Assembly (NCBI RefSeq): GCF_900258035.1
Contig: NZ_OGTP01000007.1
Span: forward strand, 1-64,000
DNA length: 64,000 bases
Direction of reading: 5' to 3'
Origin: Caballeronia novacaledonica
GTDB taxonomy: Bacteria > Pseudomonadota > Gammaproteobacteria > Burkholderiales > Burkholderiaceae
Part shown: positions 26,063-36,935 of the stretch, one piece after another
How the letters are laid out: each line of letters opens with the position of its first letter
Position numbering within the stretch: the first letter of the stretch is position 1
Made by a program: the position numbers and the translations under genes
The notes under the pieces: model-generated
What the model was told of the DNA's origin: nothing
Databases searched by the model: none
The model's input: only the letters and a program-made list of their open reading frames with translations

Positions 26063-27079
26063 ATGGCCCGCAAACTGAGCATGAAGATGGCGATCAACGA
26101 AGCCATCGATCAGGAAATGACGCGCGATCCGAGCGTGATCGTGTTGGGTGAGGACATCGTCGGCGGCGCTGGCGCGGACGGCGAGAAAGACGCGTGGGGC
26201 GGCGTGCTCGGCGTGACGAAAGGGCTCTACGCGAAGCACGGCGACAGATTGCTCGATACGCCGCTCTCGGAATCCGCGTATGTCGGCGCGGCGATCGGCG
26301 CTGCGGCGTGCGGCATGCGGCCGGTCGCGGAACTGATGTTCATCGACTTCATGGGCGTGTGCTTCGACCAGATCTTCAATCAGGCCGCCAAGTTCCGCTA
26401 CATGTTCGGCGGCAAGGCGGAGACGCCCGTCGTGATTCGCGCGATGGTCGGCGCGGGCTTTCGCGCGGCGGCTCAGCATAGCCAGATGCTCACGTCCGTG
26501 TTCACGCACATTCCCGGCCTGAAAGTCGTCTGCCCAAGCACGCCTTACGACACCAAAGGCTTGCTGATCCAGGCGATCCGCGACAACGATCCCGTCATCT
26601 TCTGCGAGCACAAAAATCTCTATGGCTTCGAGGGCGAAGTGCCGGAGAACTCGTATGCGATTCCGTTCGGCGAGGCGAACGTCGTGCGCGACGGCAAGGA
26701 CGTGTCGATCGTCACGTACGGACTGATGGTGCATCGCGCGCTCGAAGCGGCGGCGACACTGGCGAAGGAAGGCATCGAGGCGGAAGTCGTCGATTTGCGC
26801 ACGCTGTCGCCGCTCGATATCGACACGGTGCTCGAAACCGTCGAGAACACGGGGCGGCTCGTCGTCGTCGATGAAGCGAATCCGCGCTGCAACATCGCCA
26901 CCGATATTTCCGCGCAAGTCGCGCAACAGGCGTTCGGCGCGCTGAAGGCCGGCATTCAGATGGTCTGCGCGCCGCATACGCCGGTGCCGTTTTCGCCGAC
27001 GCTCGAAGACCTGTACATCCCGAGCGCCGCGCAGATCGCCGACGCCGCCCGAAAAACCATGAAGGGAGGAAAGCACTGA
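26063..27079 (+). CDS. acoB: Acetoin dehydrogenase E1 component, beta subunit
   Basis: 338 residues of the transketolase-like E1-beta family: pyrimidine-binding domain with VLGEDIVGGAG and DTPLSESAYVGAA, and C-terminal transketolase domain (VSIVTYGLMVHRALEAA). It forms the alpha2beta2 heterotetramer with AcoA. Stop and acoC start overlap by one base, implying translational coupling. Confidence 0.96.
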   Translation: MARKLSMKMAINEAIDQEMTRDPSVIVLGEDIVGGAGADGEKDAWGGVLGVTKGLYAKHGDRLLDTPLSESAYVGAAIGAAACGMRPVAELMFIDFMGVCFDQIFNQAAKFRYMFGGKAETPVVIRAMVGAGFRAAAQHSQMLTSVFTHIPGLKVVCPSTPYDTKGLLIQAIRDNDPVIFCEHKNLYGFEGEVPENSYAIPFGEANVVRDGKDVSIVTYGLMVHRALEAAATLAKEGIEAEVVDLRTLSPLDIDTVLETVENTGRLVVVDEANPRCNIATDISAQVAQQAFGALKAGIQMVCAPHTPVPFSPTLEDLYIPSAAQIADAARKTMKGGKH

Positions 27080-28203
27080 TGTCCGCAATCACACCGATCG
27101 TGATGCCCAAATGGGGCTTGTCGATGAAGGAAGGCACGGTCAACGAGTGGCTCGTGGAGGAGGGCACGGAGATTACCGTCGGCATGCCGATTCTCGATGT
27201 CGAAACCGACAAGATCGCCAATGCCGTCGAAGCGCCCGACGCCGGTTTGCTGCGGCGCAAAGTGGCGCAGGCGGGCGATACGCTGCCGGTGAAGGCGCTG
27301 CTCGGCGTGCTCGCGGCCTCCGACGTGAGCGACGGCGATATCGATGCGTATGTGTCCTCGTACGTGACGCCCGCCGAGGACGAGGAAGCGGGCGAGGAAG
27401 CGGCGGCGTATCACTTCGTCGATGTCGATGGCATCCGCGTGCGCTATGCGTCGCGCGGCGGGGAAGACGCGAACCGGCCTGCGGTGCTGTTCATCCACGG
27501 ATTCGGCGGCGATCTCGACAACTGGCTCTTCAATCTCGACGCGCTCGCGGAGAAGCATCGCGTGTTCGCGCTGGATTTGCCGGGCCACGGACAATCGACG
27601 CCGAAAGTGCCGGGAACGTCGCTGGCGGATCTCGCGGGCTTCGTCGGCAAGTTCATGGACGCGGTCGGTCTGGAAAAGGCGCATCTCGTCGGACACTCGA
27701 TGGGCGGCGGCATCGCGGCGCAGATGGCCGTCGATCAGCCGGCGCGCGTGCAATCGGTATCGCTGATCTCGCCGGCCGGTTTCGGCGACGAAGTGAACAA
27801 CGCGTACACCGAAGGCTTCGTCACAGCCGAATCGCGCCGCGAGCTGAAGCCGGTCGTCGAGTTGCTGTTCGCGAACCCCGAGCTGGTGAGCCGCCAGATG
27901 CTCGACGATCTCCTGAAGTACAAGCGGCTCGACGGCGTCGGCGACGCGCTGACATCGCTCAACGGCGGACTGTTCGCGGGCGGCAGGCAGAGCGCGCAGC
28001 CGGGCGGCAAGCTCGCCGCGACGGGCAAGCCGGTGCTCGTGATCTGGGGCGAAAAGGACCGGATCATTCCCGCCGCGCACGCGAAGCAGGCGCCGGAAGG
28101 CGCGACCGTGCGCGTGTTCGACGATGCCGGGCACATGAGCCAGATGGAGAAGGCGAACGAAGTAAATGCGCTGTTGAAGGAGCACGTGGGCAAGGGCGGC
28201 TGA
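27079..28203 (+). CDS. acoC: Acetoin dehydrogenase E2-type subunit: lipoyl domain fused to alpha/beta hydrolase
   Basis: 374 residues. The N-terminal lipoyl domain (1-80) has the lipoylation site ETDKIAN at Lys45. A short acidic linker leads to an alpha/beta-hydrolase fold (about 110-374) with oxyanion motif IHGFGGD, nucleophile GHSMGG (Ser207), acid in WGEKDRIIP and His in DAGHMS. This is the Ralstonia-type AcoC, not the classical E2 core with a catalytic HxxxD. It carries the acetyl group from E1 to CoA. The E3 (AcoL) gene usual for such complexes is absent from this locus. Confidence 0.94.
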   Translation: MSAITPIVMPKWGLSMKEGTVNEWLVEEGTEITVGMPILDVETDKIANAVEAPDAGLLRRKVAQAGDTLPVKALLGVLAASDVSDGDIDAYVSSYVTPAEDEEAGEEAAAYHFVDVDGIRVRYASRGGEDANRPAVLFIHGFGGDLDNWLFNLDALAEKHRVFALDLPGHGQSTPKVPGTSLADLAGFVGKFMDAVGLEKAHLVGHSMGGGIAAQMAVDQPARVQSVSLISPAGFGDEVNNAYTEGFVTAESRRELKPVVELLFANPELVSRQMLDDLLKYKRLDGVGDALTSLNGGLFAGGRQSAQPGGKLAATGKPVLVIWGEKDRIIPAAHAKQAPEGATVRVFDDAGHMSQMEKANEVNALLKEHVGKGG

Positions 28204-28220
28204 CGTTTTCCCAACCTGCG

Positions 28221-28253
28221 GCGCCCCGCCGGAGCAGGCCGCCGGCGGGGCGC
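28221..28253 (+). terminator. GC-rich hairpin after acoC
   Basis: GCGCCCCGCCGG and CCGGCGGGGCGC form a 12-bp stem around 9 bases, 17 bases past the acoC stop. There is no clear T-run, so termination may be partial. Confidence 0.55.
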
Positions 28254-28324
28254 GCTCGTGTTTCGCGGTTATTGGCTAACATGCGTGGATGGCGTCGTTC
28301 GCGACGCGCCCGGACATCGATTCC

Positions 28325-29068
28325 ATGCCCTTCCAACTGATCGATCCCGCTTCCCTTTCCGGCGATCCGCTCGACGCCGAGGAAGCGCTTCTCTCGCGGG
28401 CGGCCGCCGGCGAGGCCGTCGCGCACGTCTGGGAAGCGCCCGTTTCGCTGGTCGTGCCGCGCAGCTATCAGCGTTACGCGGCGCTCGCCGATGCGCGCGA
28501 GGCTTTCGCACAGCGCGGATGTCCTGTCTGGCTGCGTCTGTCGGGCGGCGGGCTCGTGCCGCAGGGCCCCGGCATTCTCAATGTGAGCCTCGCGTATCCG
28601 GTGCGCGCGCCGATGGGCACGCTCTCCGAGGCCGTCTACCTGCATCTGTGCCGGATTCTCGCGGAATCGCTCAACTCGCTCGGCGTGCTGACGCACTGGC
28701 AGGCCGTCGAAGGCTCGTTCTGCGATGGCCGCTTCAATCTCGCCTGGGGCCCCGGCGACGACGCGCGCAAGATCGCGGGCACGGCGCAGTACTGGCGGCG
28801 CGTGCCGCACGGCGACACGGATCAGCCGCTGTACGCGGTGCTCGCGCACGCCGTTCTGCTCGTCGATGCCGATCCGATCGAAATCAACGAGCGCGCCAAC
28901 GCATTCGAAGCGATGATCGAAAGCGGACGCCGCTACGAGGAAATGAGAGTGGTGACCGTCGCGCAGGCGCTCGCCTACGAATGTTTTTCGCTACCCGCCG
29001 ACCTGCGCGAGCGCGTGCGCAGGGCGTTGATCGACCGCGTGAAGGACGCGCCGCTGCCGGAACAATAA
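28325..29068 (+). CDS. Lipoate-protein ligase-like protein (BPL/LplA family)
   Basis: 247 residues of the biotin/lipoate ligase catalytic fold: LRLSGGGLVPQGPG (lipoyl-AMP loop) and the catalytic-lysine motif RKIAGTAQ. The C-terminal accessory domain of E. coli LplA is absent, as in many short homologues. Placed right after acoC, whose Lys45 must be lipoylated, it may modify AcoC. The start is uncertain: an in-frame ATG 12 codons upstream (28289) is also possible, and neither has a strong ribosome site. Confidence 0.85.
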   Translation: MPFQLIDPASLSGDPLDAEEALLSRAAAGEAVAHVWEAPVSLVVPRSYQRYAALADAREAFAQRGCPVWLRLSGGGLVPQGPGILNVSLAYPVRAPMGTLSEAVYLHLCRILAESLNSLGVLTHWQAVEGSFCDGRFNLAWGPGDDARKIAGTAQYWRRVPHGDTDQPLYAVLAHAVLLVDADPIEINERANAFEAMIESGRRYEEMRVVTVAQALAYECFSLPADLRERVRRALIDRVKDAPLPEQ

Positions 29069-29086
29069 AAACGCATCGAGGTGGCC

Positions 29087-29917
29087 ATGCCGCTCAGAAG
29101 TGCTTCGAACGGGTTCTTCTTCGCGCTGTGGGTGGCCGTGTGCGCGGCCGCGCCCGAATTTCTGTGGCAAGGCCTCTTTTCCGTCTTCGGCCATTTTTCC
29201 CTGACCGATGCCGCCGCCGCGCTTTTGATCGGCGCCATTCTCGCGTTCTTCGTCGAGCCTGTTCTGGAGCGCGTGCGCAGTCTCGGCGACGCGCCCGCGC
29301 ACGCGGAGAAATCGCCGGCCTTCGCCGCGTGCGAGGCGCTGAGTTTTGCGGTCGTCGCCGTCTGCGTGCACGAGGCGATCACCGTGTATGTCGCGGCCAG
29401 TCATTCGAACGAGCACGCGGGCGAAAATCTCGCCAAAGCCGTCGCGCAGGCGCTGCAATGGGCGATCACACCGTTTTTCATCACGCTGGCGTGGATGGCG
29501 GCGCGCGCGCCCTCGTGGATTGCATGGTCCGCGGCGGCGCTGGCGGTGGTCGTCAGCTTCGTCGCCGGCGTGATATTCGGATGGAGCGCGCACGTGCTCC
29601 TGACGAGCGTGATTCCGGCGACCTGCGTGCTGATCGCGGGATGCATCATCGTGCGGGAACAATGGGATGCGTCGACTTTCAGGCGCTGCGCCCGCGCGAC
29701 CGGCGTGATCGCGCTCGCATGGCTCGTGCTGACGGGTGCGCTGCAGCTCGTGTTATGGCTCGCGCACGTGCAGGCGTTTCGCGTCTATGAACGATCGGAG
29801 TTCTGGAGCGACCTGCGGTTTTACATCGGCTGGGTGACGGGCTTGCTCGTCGCACCGGCGTACGTGCCCGACGCGCCGCCGCACGCCAGCGGCGACGACC
29901 GGCACGTGCGGCGTTGA
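29087..29917 (+). CDS. Integral membrane protein, unknown function
   Basis: 276 residues with about seven hydrophobic helices in pairs, the last ending before LLVAPAYVPDAPP. No transporter or enzyme signature that I recognise. The ATG at 29087 has GAGG six bases before it; a GTG two codons earlier is less likely. It follows the lipoate ligase by 18 bases, so it may share its transcript. Confidence 0.78.
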   Translation: MPLRSASNGFFFALWVAVCAAAPEFLWQGLFSVFGHFSLTDAAAALLIGAILAFFVEPVLERVRSLGDAPAHAEKSPAFAACEALSFAVVAVCVHEAITVYVAASHSNEHAGENLAKAVAQALQWAITPFFITLAWMAARAPSWIAWSAAALAVVVSFVAGVIFGWSAHVLLTSVIPATCVLIAGCIIVREQWDASTFRRCARATGVIALAWLVLTGALQLVLWLAHVQAFRVYERSEFWSDLRFYIGWVTGLLVAPAYVPDAPPHASGDDRHVRR

Positions 29918-29925
29918 CGCGTTTG

Positions 29926-30441
29926 TCAGTACGTTCCGGGCGGCGGCTGCCAGCCGGGCGGAGGCGGCGGCGGCGGTGTGGTGCTGTACGCGCCGGAAGG
30001 CTGGACCATGCGCGTGGCGCCGCGCACCGGCACTTTGTCGCCGGCGGCGTACATGCATTGCAGATAGGCGTAATCGTAGCGTTGCTGCACGTTGTAACCC
30101 GATGCCTGCGATGCGCCCGCGCCGACCGCGCTACCGGTCAGCAAGCCCGCCCCCGCGCCGATGGCCGCGCCCGTGCCGCCGCCGAACGCCGCGCCCGCCG
30201 CCGCGCCGATCGCAGTGCCGACGACCGCGCTGCCGACCGCGCTGTTGGTTGCCGCCTGATTGGCATCCACGCCGCCGACCTGATTGAGGGCGAACTGGCG
30301 GCATGAGGAATCGTCGGCGCGGAACTGGTCGAACGTTTTGGTGCTGCCGGGCAGCGCCATCACGCTGGGGCCGGTCGGCATCACGGTACAGGCCGAAAGG
30401 CCGATTGCCGCGAGGAGCAGGGCAAGCCTTGAATGGTTCAT
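29926..30441 (-). CDS. Outer-membrane lipoprotein with glycine zipper
   Basis: 171 residues. Signal peptide with lipobox LSAC (Cys near residue 18). The middle (about 70-115) is a Gly/Ala-rich alternating segment (GAAAGAAFGGGTGAAIGAGAG), a glycine-zipper membrane motif. The C-terminus is a poly-Pro tail. The family is common in Burkholderia with no assigned function. Start chosen at the signal peptide; upstream codons are Arg-rich and unsupported. Confidence 0.85.
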   Translation of the reverse strand: MNHSRLALLLAAIGLSACTVMPTGPSVMALPGSTKTFDQFRADDSSCRQFALNQVGGVDANQAATNSAVGSAVVGTAIGAAAGAAFGGGTGAAIGAGAGLLTGSAVGAGASQASGYNVQQRYDYAYLQCMYAAGDKVPVRGATRMVQPSGAYSTTPPPPPPPGWQPPPGTY

Positions 30442-30490
30442 GGAATCTTGCGAATTCGCTTCGTTGTCTGTTTCGGGGCGCCGGGAGGCA

Positions 30491-30841
30491 TTAGTTCGAC
30501 GGCGGCGGCGTGGCCGGAACGGGACGCCATGCATCGGCACATTGCTTCACGTACGGGTAGTAGGCCTTCGCGGACTCGCAGTAGTACCACATGCCGGGTT
30601 GCTGCGCGGGCGCGCCCGGATCGGCGGCGGGCTGGCCCTGCTCGACATACTGGACCGGCGCGGACGGCTGGACGACCACAGGCGGCGGCGGATAGTAGTA
30701 GTACGGCGCGGGCGCCACGGGATACGGGTAATACACGGGTCCGCCGACCCACACGCCGACGCGCGCCCAGGCGTACGCATTGGCGGTCACGCCCGCGCTC
30801 GCGATCAGCGATAGCGCGATAAAAGCCTTCAGGCGATTCAC
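30491..30841 (-). CDS. Secreted Tyr/Pro-rich protein, unknown function
   Basis: 116 residues. GTG start with GGAGAAGTTC before it, signal peptide ending ANAYAWA, then a Tyr/Pro-rich stretch (YYPYPVAPAPYYYYPPPP). The conserved tail WYYCESAKAYYPYVKQC has two Cys. This tail occurs in many small Burkholderia envelope proteins of unknown function. It lies 49 bases upstream of the zipper lipoprotein on the same strand, so co-transcription is likely. Confidence 0.82.
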   Translation of the reverse strand: MNRLKAFIALSLIASAGVTANAYAWARVGVWVGGPVYYPYPVAPAPYYYYPPPPVVVQPSAPVQYVEQGQPAADPGAPAQQPGMWYYCESAKAYYPYVKQCADAWRPVPATPPPSN

Positions 30842-31015
30842 GAACTTCTCCAGGAAAAATTGTTTGCGGTGTCGATGCCTATAACGGAAATCCGACCTCC
30901 GCTGTTGACCCCGCACAGCGCATCTTTCAACGCTATTCCACTTGCTAGAGAAATTCAATTACACGAACCGGCCCGTATTTTTCGGCGCGTTACCCGGTAA
31001 TAAAGTGTCGCGATT

Positions 31016-31771
31016 TCAGGCGCGCAGCACGGTAATTCCGGCTTGTTCGATCGGCTCGGTCAGCTTCGTGTCGGCTGCTTCTTCGACGATGACCGTCTGC
31101 GCCAGTTCGATCCCGCCGATCCTGTACGCCGACGCCGCATTGAGCTTCGCCGCCGACGCGAGCACGACGGTTTCCGCTGCCCGCGCCGCGAGCGCGCGCT
31201 TGATGTGCGCTTCCTCGAAATCGCCGGTGGTGAGTCCGGCGGCCGGATGCACGCCGGTCACGCCCATGAAGTAAATGTCCGCATGGATGTGCGACATCGC
31301 TTCGACGGCAGCCGCGCCGACGGTCACGATCGAATGCTTGTAGAGCTTCCCGCCGATCAGCACGACTTCGACCGATGCGTGCTCGGCCAGCGCAACCGCG
31401 ACGCTCGGGCTATGCGTGACGACTGTCGCGCGCAGCGTTTCCGGCAGTTGACGCACGAGCAGCGCGGACGTCGTGCCGCCATCGACGATCACGACCTGTC
31501 CCGGCGCGATCATCTCCGCCGCTTTCTTCGCGATGCGCCGTTTCGCCTCCGACTCCATTTCCTCGCGCCGCGCGAACGGCGCCAGCGCCGGCGAAGCGGG
31601 CAATGCGCCGCCGTGCACGCGCTGTAGCAGCCCTTCGGCGGCGAGTTCGCGCAGATCGCGCCGGACGGTGTCCTCGGAAATGCCGAAACGCGCGCTCAGT
31701 TCCGTCGCGAGCACTTGCCCGTCGCGCTTGAGGGCGTCGAGGATCGCTTTCTTGCGTTGGCTGGTCAACAT
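31016..31771 (-). CDS. DeoR/GlpR-family transcriptional regulator
   Basis: 251 residues. N-terminal DeoR-type helix-turn-helix (LATELSARFGISEDTVRRDLREL, about 18-40), then the sugar-phosphate-sensing domain with VIVDGGTTSALLVRQL and the C-terminal motif of the family. These proteins repress sugar-metabolism genes and release on binding a phosphorylated sugar. It is divergent from the Nudix gene (82 bases), which suggests control of that gene and itself. Upstream in-frame codons beyond the ATG run into the divergent gene and are rejected. Confidence 0.92.
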   Translation of the reverse strand: MLTSQRKKAILDALKRDGQVLATELSARFGISEDTVRRDLRELAAEGLLQRVHGGALPASPALAPFARREEMESEAKRRIAKKAAEMIAPGQVVIVDGGTTSALLVRQLPETLRATVVTHSPSVAVALAEHASVEVVLIGGKLYKHSIVTVGAAAVEAMSHIHADIYFMGVTGVHPAAGLTTGDFEEAHIKRALAARAAETVVLASAAKLNAASAYRIGGIELAQTVIVEEAADTKLTEPIEQAGITVLRA

Positions 31772-31852
31772 GGGTTGCACGAATTTTCTTGATATTGCAC
31801 GATACTGCACGTTACCATGCGTCGAACGAATTGTCGAACAACAGGTGATCCG

Positions 31853-32440
31853 ATGGAAACGAACGACCGCGTGCGCATCCTCAAAACCGAAGTCCTGTCC
31901 GACGACTGGTACGTTCTCAGAAAAGTTACGTTCGACTTCCAGCGCCGCGACGGCGCGTGGCAGCGTCAGAGCCGCGAAACTTATGATCGCGGCAACGGCG
32001 CGACCATCCTGCTGCGCGACCGCAAAACCGGCAACGTGCTGCTGACGCGCCAGTTCCGCATGCCCGCGTTCGTCAACGGCCACGACGGCATGTTGATCGA
32101 ATCGCCCGGCGGCTTGCTCGACGATGCTTCACCTGAAGAGCGCATCCGCGCCGAAGTGGAAGAGGAAACGGGCTATCGGGTGCATCGCGTCGAAAAGATT
32201 TTCGAGGCGTTCATGAGCCCCGGATCGGTGACGGAGAAGCTCTACTTCTACGTCGGCGATTACGACAGCGCGATGCGCGTGTCGGAGGGCGGCGGCGTCG
32301 AGGAAGAGGGCGAGGAGATCGAGACGATCGAAGTGCCGCTGCAAACGGCCATGCAGATGATCGAGCGCGGCGAAATCATGGACGGCAAGACGATCATGCT
32401 CCTGCAATACGCCGCCCTGAAAGCGCGCTCAGGCGAGTAG
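31853..32440 (+). CDS. nudK: Nudix hydrolase, GDP-mannose pyrophosphatase NudK-like
   Basis: 195 residues. The Nudix box is [20 protein letters not shown] followed by TGY, with the metal-binding EVEEE; the box Arg is Ala, as some NudK proteins vary here. The N-terminus ([21 protein letters not shown]) and [17 protein letters not shown] loop match NudK, which hydrolyses GDP-mannose to GMP and mannose-1-phosphate. It overlaps the modC 3' end by 12 bases tail to tail. Confidence 0.88.
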   Translation: METNDRVRILKTEVLSDDWYVLRKVTFDFQRRDGAWQRQSRETYDRGNGATILLRDRKTGNVLLTRQFRMPAFVNGHDGMLIESPGGLLDDASPEERIRAEVEEETGYRVHRVEKIFEAFMSPGSVTEKLYFYVGDYDSAMRVSEGGGVEEEGEEIETIEVPLQTAMQMIERGEIMDGKTIMLLQYAALKARSGE

Positions 32441-33574
32441 CGACACCGCCTTGACCTGCGCCCACAAGCGCGTGCCTTCGACGATGCCCAGCCGGTCTAT
32501 CGAACAGCGCGTGACGCGCGCGAGCAGCGGCGAGCCGTCGACATCGAGGCGCACCACGGCTTGCGACGGATTGGCGTCGTCCGCAATGCCGACGACCGTC
32601 GCGGGCAGCACGTTGAGCACGCTGCTGCGCTCATGCTCGTGCGTGCCGGTGATGAGGCTCACGTCGCGCGCTTTCACGGTCACGCGCATCGTCTTGCCGC
32701 GGGCCATCGGCGCATGCACGACGGCGAGCTTCACGCGCGATCCCGGCAACGCGAGCGTGAGCAGGCCATAGGCGCTGTCGTATCCGTCGACGATACCTTC
32801 GAACACGACCGATGCGTCGTCCGCGAGCGCGAGCGGCAGGTCGAGCCGGGCGAGCGTATCGGCGATCGGACCGCTCGCGAGCGCGCGGCCGCCTTCGAGC
32901 AGCACGAGATGATCCGCGAGGCGCGCGACTTCTTCGGGCGCGTGGCTCACGTAGAGCACGGGGATATCCAGCTCGTCGTGCAGACGCTCCAGATACGGCA
33001 GGATTTCGAGCTTGCGCTTCTGATCGAGCGACGCGAGCGGTTCGTCGAGCAAGAGCAGACGCGGGCTCGTCAGCAGCGCCCGCGCGATGCCCACGCGCTG
33101 CCGCTCGCCGCCCGACAAACCGGCGGGCATGCGGTCCAGCAGATGCCCGATGCCAAGCAGTTCCGCCGCCTGCGAAAGATCCACGCGCCGCTCCGAAGCC
33201 CGCACGCGATCGAGCCCGAAGCGCAGATTCTTCTTTACGTTCAAATGCGGAAAGAGGCTCGCTTCCTGAAAGACGTAGCCGAGCGGGCGCTTGTGCGTCG
33301 GCAGAAAGATGTTGCGTTCGGTATCGAGCCACACTTCGCCATTGACGACGAGCCGCCCGACGCGTGGCCGCGCGAGCCCCGCGAGGCATCGCAGAAGCGT
33401 GGTCTTGCCGGAACCGGAATGGCCGAAGATCGCGGTGACGCCGCGTCCGGGCAGCGTGATATCGAGATCGAACGTGAAGCCCTCGTGCTCGACGAGAAAG
33501 CGCGCCGCGATGGCTTCGTCGGAAGTGCGGTGCGCGCGGCCGAGCGCCAGACGGGAAGAAGTGAGTTCAGACAT
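32429..33574 (-). CDS. modC: Molybdate ABC transporter ATP-binding protein ModC
   Basis: 381 residues. Walker [10 protein letters not shown] (51-59), Q-loop FQEASLFPH, signature LSGGERQR, Walker [13 protein letters not shown]. The C-terminal third is a molybdate-binding TOBE/Mop domain ([21 protein letters not shown]), which separates ModC from sulfate or iron ATPases. It powers uptake through ModB. It overlaps the modB 3' end by 8 bases; last gene of the operon. Confidence 0.96.
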   Translation of the reverse strand: MSELTSSRLALGRAHRTSDEAIAARFLVEHEGFTFDLDITLPGRGVTAIFGHSGSGKTTLLRCLAGLARPRVGRLVVNGEVWLDTERNIFLPTHKRPLGYVFQEASLFPHLNVKKNLRFGLDRVRASERRVDLSQAAELLGIGHLLDRMPAGLSGGERQRVGIARALLTSPRLLLLDEPLASLDQKRKLEILPYLERLHDELDIPVLYVSHAPEEVARLADHLVLLEGGRALASGPIADTLARLDLPLALADDASVVFEGIVDGYDSAYGLLTLALPGSRVKLAVVHAPMARGKTMRVTVKARDVSLITGTHEHERSSVLNVLPATVVGIADDANPSQAVVRLDVDGSPLLARVTRCSIDRLGIVEGTRLWAQVKAVSLLA

Positions 33575-34247
33575 GAGCCGTAACGGAACGCCGGCTGGAA
33601 TAGAGCATCAGCAGAACGATGAACGAGAAGACCACCATACCGCCGGCGAGCCAGTGCGCCTGAGCGTATTCGAGCGCCTCGACGTGATCGAAGATCTGCA
33701 CGGACACGACCCGCGTGCGCCCCGGAATGTTGCCGCCGATCATCAGCACGACGCCGAATTCGCCGACCGTATGCGCGAAGCCGAGAATCGTCGCCGTGAC
33801 GATGCCCGGCCGCGCGAGCGGCAGCGCCACCGTGAAGAACGTGTCCCACGGACCGGCGCGCAGCGTCGCGGCTGCTTCCAGCGGACGGCGGCCGATCGCT
33901 TCGAACGCGTTCTGCAACGGCTGCACGACGAAGGGCATCGAATAGATCACCGAGCCGACCACGAGCCCCGTGAACGTGAACGGCAACAAGCCGATGCCGA
34001 GCGCCTGCGTCAGCTTGCCGACATAACCGTTCGGCCCCATCACCACGAGCAGATAGAAGCCGATGACGGTCGGCGGCAGCACGAGCGGCAGCGCCACCAC
34101 CGCGCCGACGACGCCCTTCGCCTTCGAGCGCGTGTGCGTGAGCCACCACGCGATCGGCGTGCCGACGACGAGCAGGAGCGCCGTCGCCAGCGACGCCAGT
34201 TCGAGCGTCAGCGTGATGGCCTGGAGATCGGCGCTATCGAGCGGCAT
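33567..34247 (-). CDS. modB: Molybdate ABC transporter permease ModB
   Basis: 226 residues, five to six transmembrane helices, with the binding-protein-dependent permease EAA loop ([25 protein letters not shown]) that docks ModC. It lies 8 bases after modA and overlaps modC, as in typical modABC operons. Confidence 0.96.
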   Translation of the reverse strand: MPLDSADLQAITLTLELASLATALLLVVGTPIAWWLTHTRSKAKGVVGAVVALPLVLPPTVIGFYLLVVMGPNGYVGKLTQALGIGLLPFTFTGLVVGSVIYSMPFVVQPLQNAFEAIGRRPLEAAATLRAGPWDTFFTVALPLARPGIVTATILGFAHTVGEFGVVLMIGGNIPGRTRVVSVQIFDHVEALEYAQAHWLAGGMVVFSFIVLLMLYSSRRSVTAHV

Positions 34248-34255
34248 CGACGGAA

Positions 34256-35330
<1,075 letters not shown>

Positions 35331-36128
35331 GTGACCGACGCATCGAATCTGCAACGCCTGAAGCTCGGCATCGAAGGGCACGTCGCGCGCGTGACGCTCG
35401 ATCGGCCCGACGTGCGCAACGCGTTCGACGACGCGACCATCGTCGAGCTGACGGCCGCCTTCCGCGCGCTGGATGACGACGCCAACGTGCGCGTCATCGT
35501 CCTCGCCGCGAACGGCCCGGCGTTCTGCGCGGGCGCGGACCTCAACTGGATGAAGCGCATGGCGGGCTATTCGGAAGCGGAGAACCGCGCCGACGCGCTC
35601 GGCCTCGCGACCATGCTCAACACGATCTACGCGTGCGGCAAGCCGGTGATCGCGCGCGTGCAGGGCGACGCGTATGCGGGCGGCATGGGCCTCGTCGCGG
35701 TGTGCGATATCGCGGTCGCGGCGGACACGGCGCACTTCTGTCTCTCGGAAGCGAAGCTCGGCCTGATGCCCGCGACGATCGCGCCCTACGTGATCCGTGC
35801 GATGGGCGCGCGCGCGGCGCATCGGTACTTCGTGACGGCGGAACGCTTCGATGCCGCCGAAGCGTTGCGTCTGAACTTCGTGCACGAAGCCGTCGCCGCC
35901 GATCAGCTCGACGTGTGCGTCGATGCGATCGCCGCGAGCATCGCCGCGAACAGCCCGAACGGCGTGCGCGAATGCAAGCGGCTCGTCGCGGATTTCGCGG
36001 ACAAGGATATCGACGAAGCATTGATCGGCGAGACCGCCGAGCGCATCGCGCGGATTCGCGCATCGGACGAAGGGCGCGAAGGCGTGCGCAGTTTCCTCGA
36101 AAAGCGCAAGCCTGCGTGGCTCGGCTGA
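35331..36128 (+). CDS. Enoyl-CoA hydratase/isomerase family protein
   Basis: 265 residues of the crotonase fold: oxyanion loop AFCAGADLNWMKRM, second loop GDAYAGGMGLVAVCDIA, and Glu in LSEAKLGLMP. The AGADLNWM segment and overall length resemble 3-methylglutaconyl-CoA hydratase (LiuC) of leucine degradation, but no other liu genes are near, so the exact substrate is open. The GTG start has CGGAGACGA before it; the ORF is open 45 codons upstream without a ribosome site. Confidence 0.88.
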   Translation: MTDASNLQRLKLGIEGHVARVTLDRPDVRNAFDDATIVELTAAFRALDDDANVRVIVLAANGPAFCAGADLNWMKRMAGYSEAENRADALGLATMLNTIYACGKPVIARVQGDAYAGGMGLVAVCDIAVAADTAHFCLSEAKLGLMPATIAPYVIRAMGARAAHRYFVTAERFDAAEALRLNFVHEAVAADQLDVCVDAIAASIAANSPNGVRECKRLVADFADKDIDEALIGETAERIARIRASDEGREGVRSFLEKRKPAWLG

Positions 36129-36143
36129 GCGGAGCACATCGAC

Positions 36144-36812
36144 GTGATTACGCTGCACCATTGCGTGAGCGCGCGCTCGTTCCGGCCGCTCTGGGCGCTG
36201 GAAGAGATCGGCGTGCCCTATGAACTGAAGATGTTGCCGTTTCCGCCGCGCGTGTTTGCTCGCGGCTTCAAGGACGTGAATCCGCTCGGCACGATTCCGG
36301 CGTTCGAGGACGATGCGCTCTTCATGACCGAATCGTCGGCGATCTGCCAGTATCTGGCGGCGCGCTACTCGCCGGGCGCGCTCGACGTCGCGCCGCACGA
36401 GGCGGATTTCGGCCGCTATCTCAACTTCCTGCATTTCGGCGAAGCGACGCTCACGTTTCCGCAGACGCTCGTTCTGCGCTATGCGCATCTGGAGCCGCCG
36501 GAGCGTCTGCAGCCGCAGATCGTCGACGATTACGCGCGGTGGTTCCACGCACGCCTGCGCGCGCTCGCGCCGCGTCTCGAAACGCAGCCGTATCTGTGCG
36601 CCGGGCGCTTCACGGCGGCGGATATTTCCGTCGGCTATGCGCTGATGCTAGCGGAGCTTCTGGAGTTGAGCGGCGGCTTCGCACCGTCGATTGCGGATTA
36701 TTGGCATCGCCTGCGCGAACGCGATGGTTTTCTCCGCGCGATACGCGCGCAGGAAGCCGCGGCGCTCGCCCAGGGCGTTTCGACGACGCCTTCGCCGCGG
36801 CTGCGCCCGTAG
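36144..36812 (+). CDS. Glutathione S-transferase family protein
   Basis: 222 residues, GTG start. N-terminal thioredoxin fold beginning VITLHHCVSARSFRPLWALEE, with Ser-Arg-Ser at the active-site position, cis-Pro in GTIPAF and TESSAICQYLA for glutathione gamma-Glu binding. The C-terminal helical domain contains GRFTAADISVGYAL. It lies 15 bases after the hydratase, so the two are probably co-transcribed. Substrate unknown. Confidence 0.9.
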   Translation: MITLHHCVSARSFRPLWALEEIGVPYELKMLPFPPRVFARGFKDVNPLGTIPAFEDDALFMTESSAICQYLAARYSPGALDVAPHEADFGRYLNFLHFGEATLTFPQTLVLRYAHLEPPERLQPQIVDDYARWFHARLRALAPRLETQPYLCAGRFTAADISVGYALMLAELLELSGGFAPSIADYWHRLRERDGFLRAIRAQEAAALAQGVSTTPSPRLRP

Positions 36813-36935
36813 TTACCCTCCTTCAAGTCCCCTCGTCCGGAGGGCTGTGCGATGCATCGCGCGGCCGTACTCTTCACATCACGCGCTGACGTTCACGCGC
36901 ACCGATTCAGAGAGACTTTCCTGACGAGGTTGGCG

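Noticed and set aside
23894-27088. 1064-codon minus-strand ORF across acoX-acoA-acoB
   Set aside because: Antisense of three clearly identified aco genes, with Arg/His/Ala-rich composition typical of shadow frames.
28289-28324. 12-codon N-terminal extension of the lipoate ligase
   Set aside because: No ribosome site is better than at 28325 and the extra residues are not typical of the family; left as an alternative.
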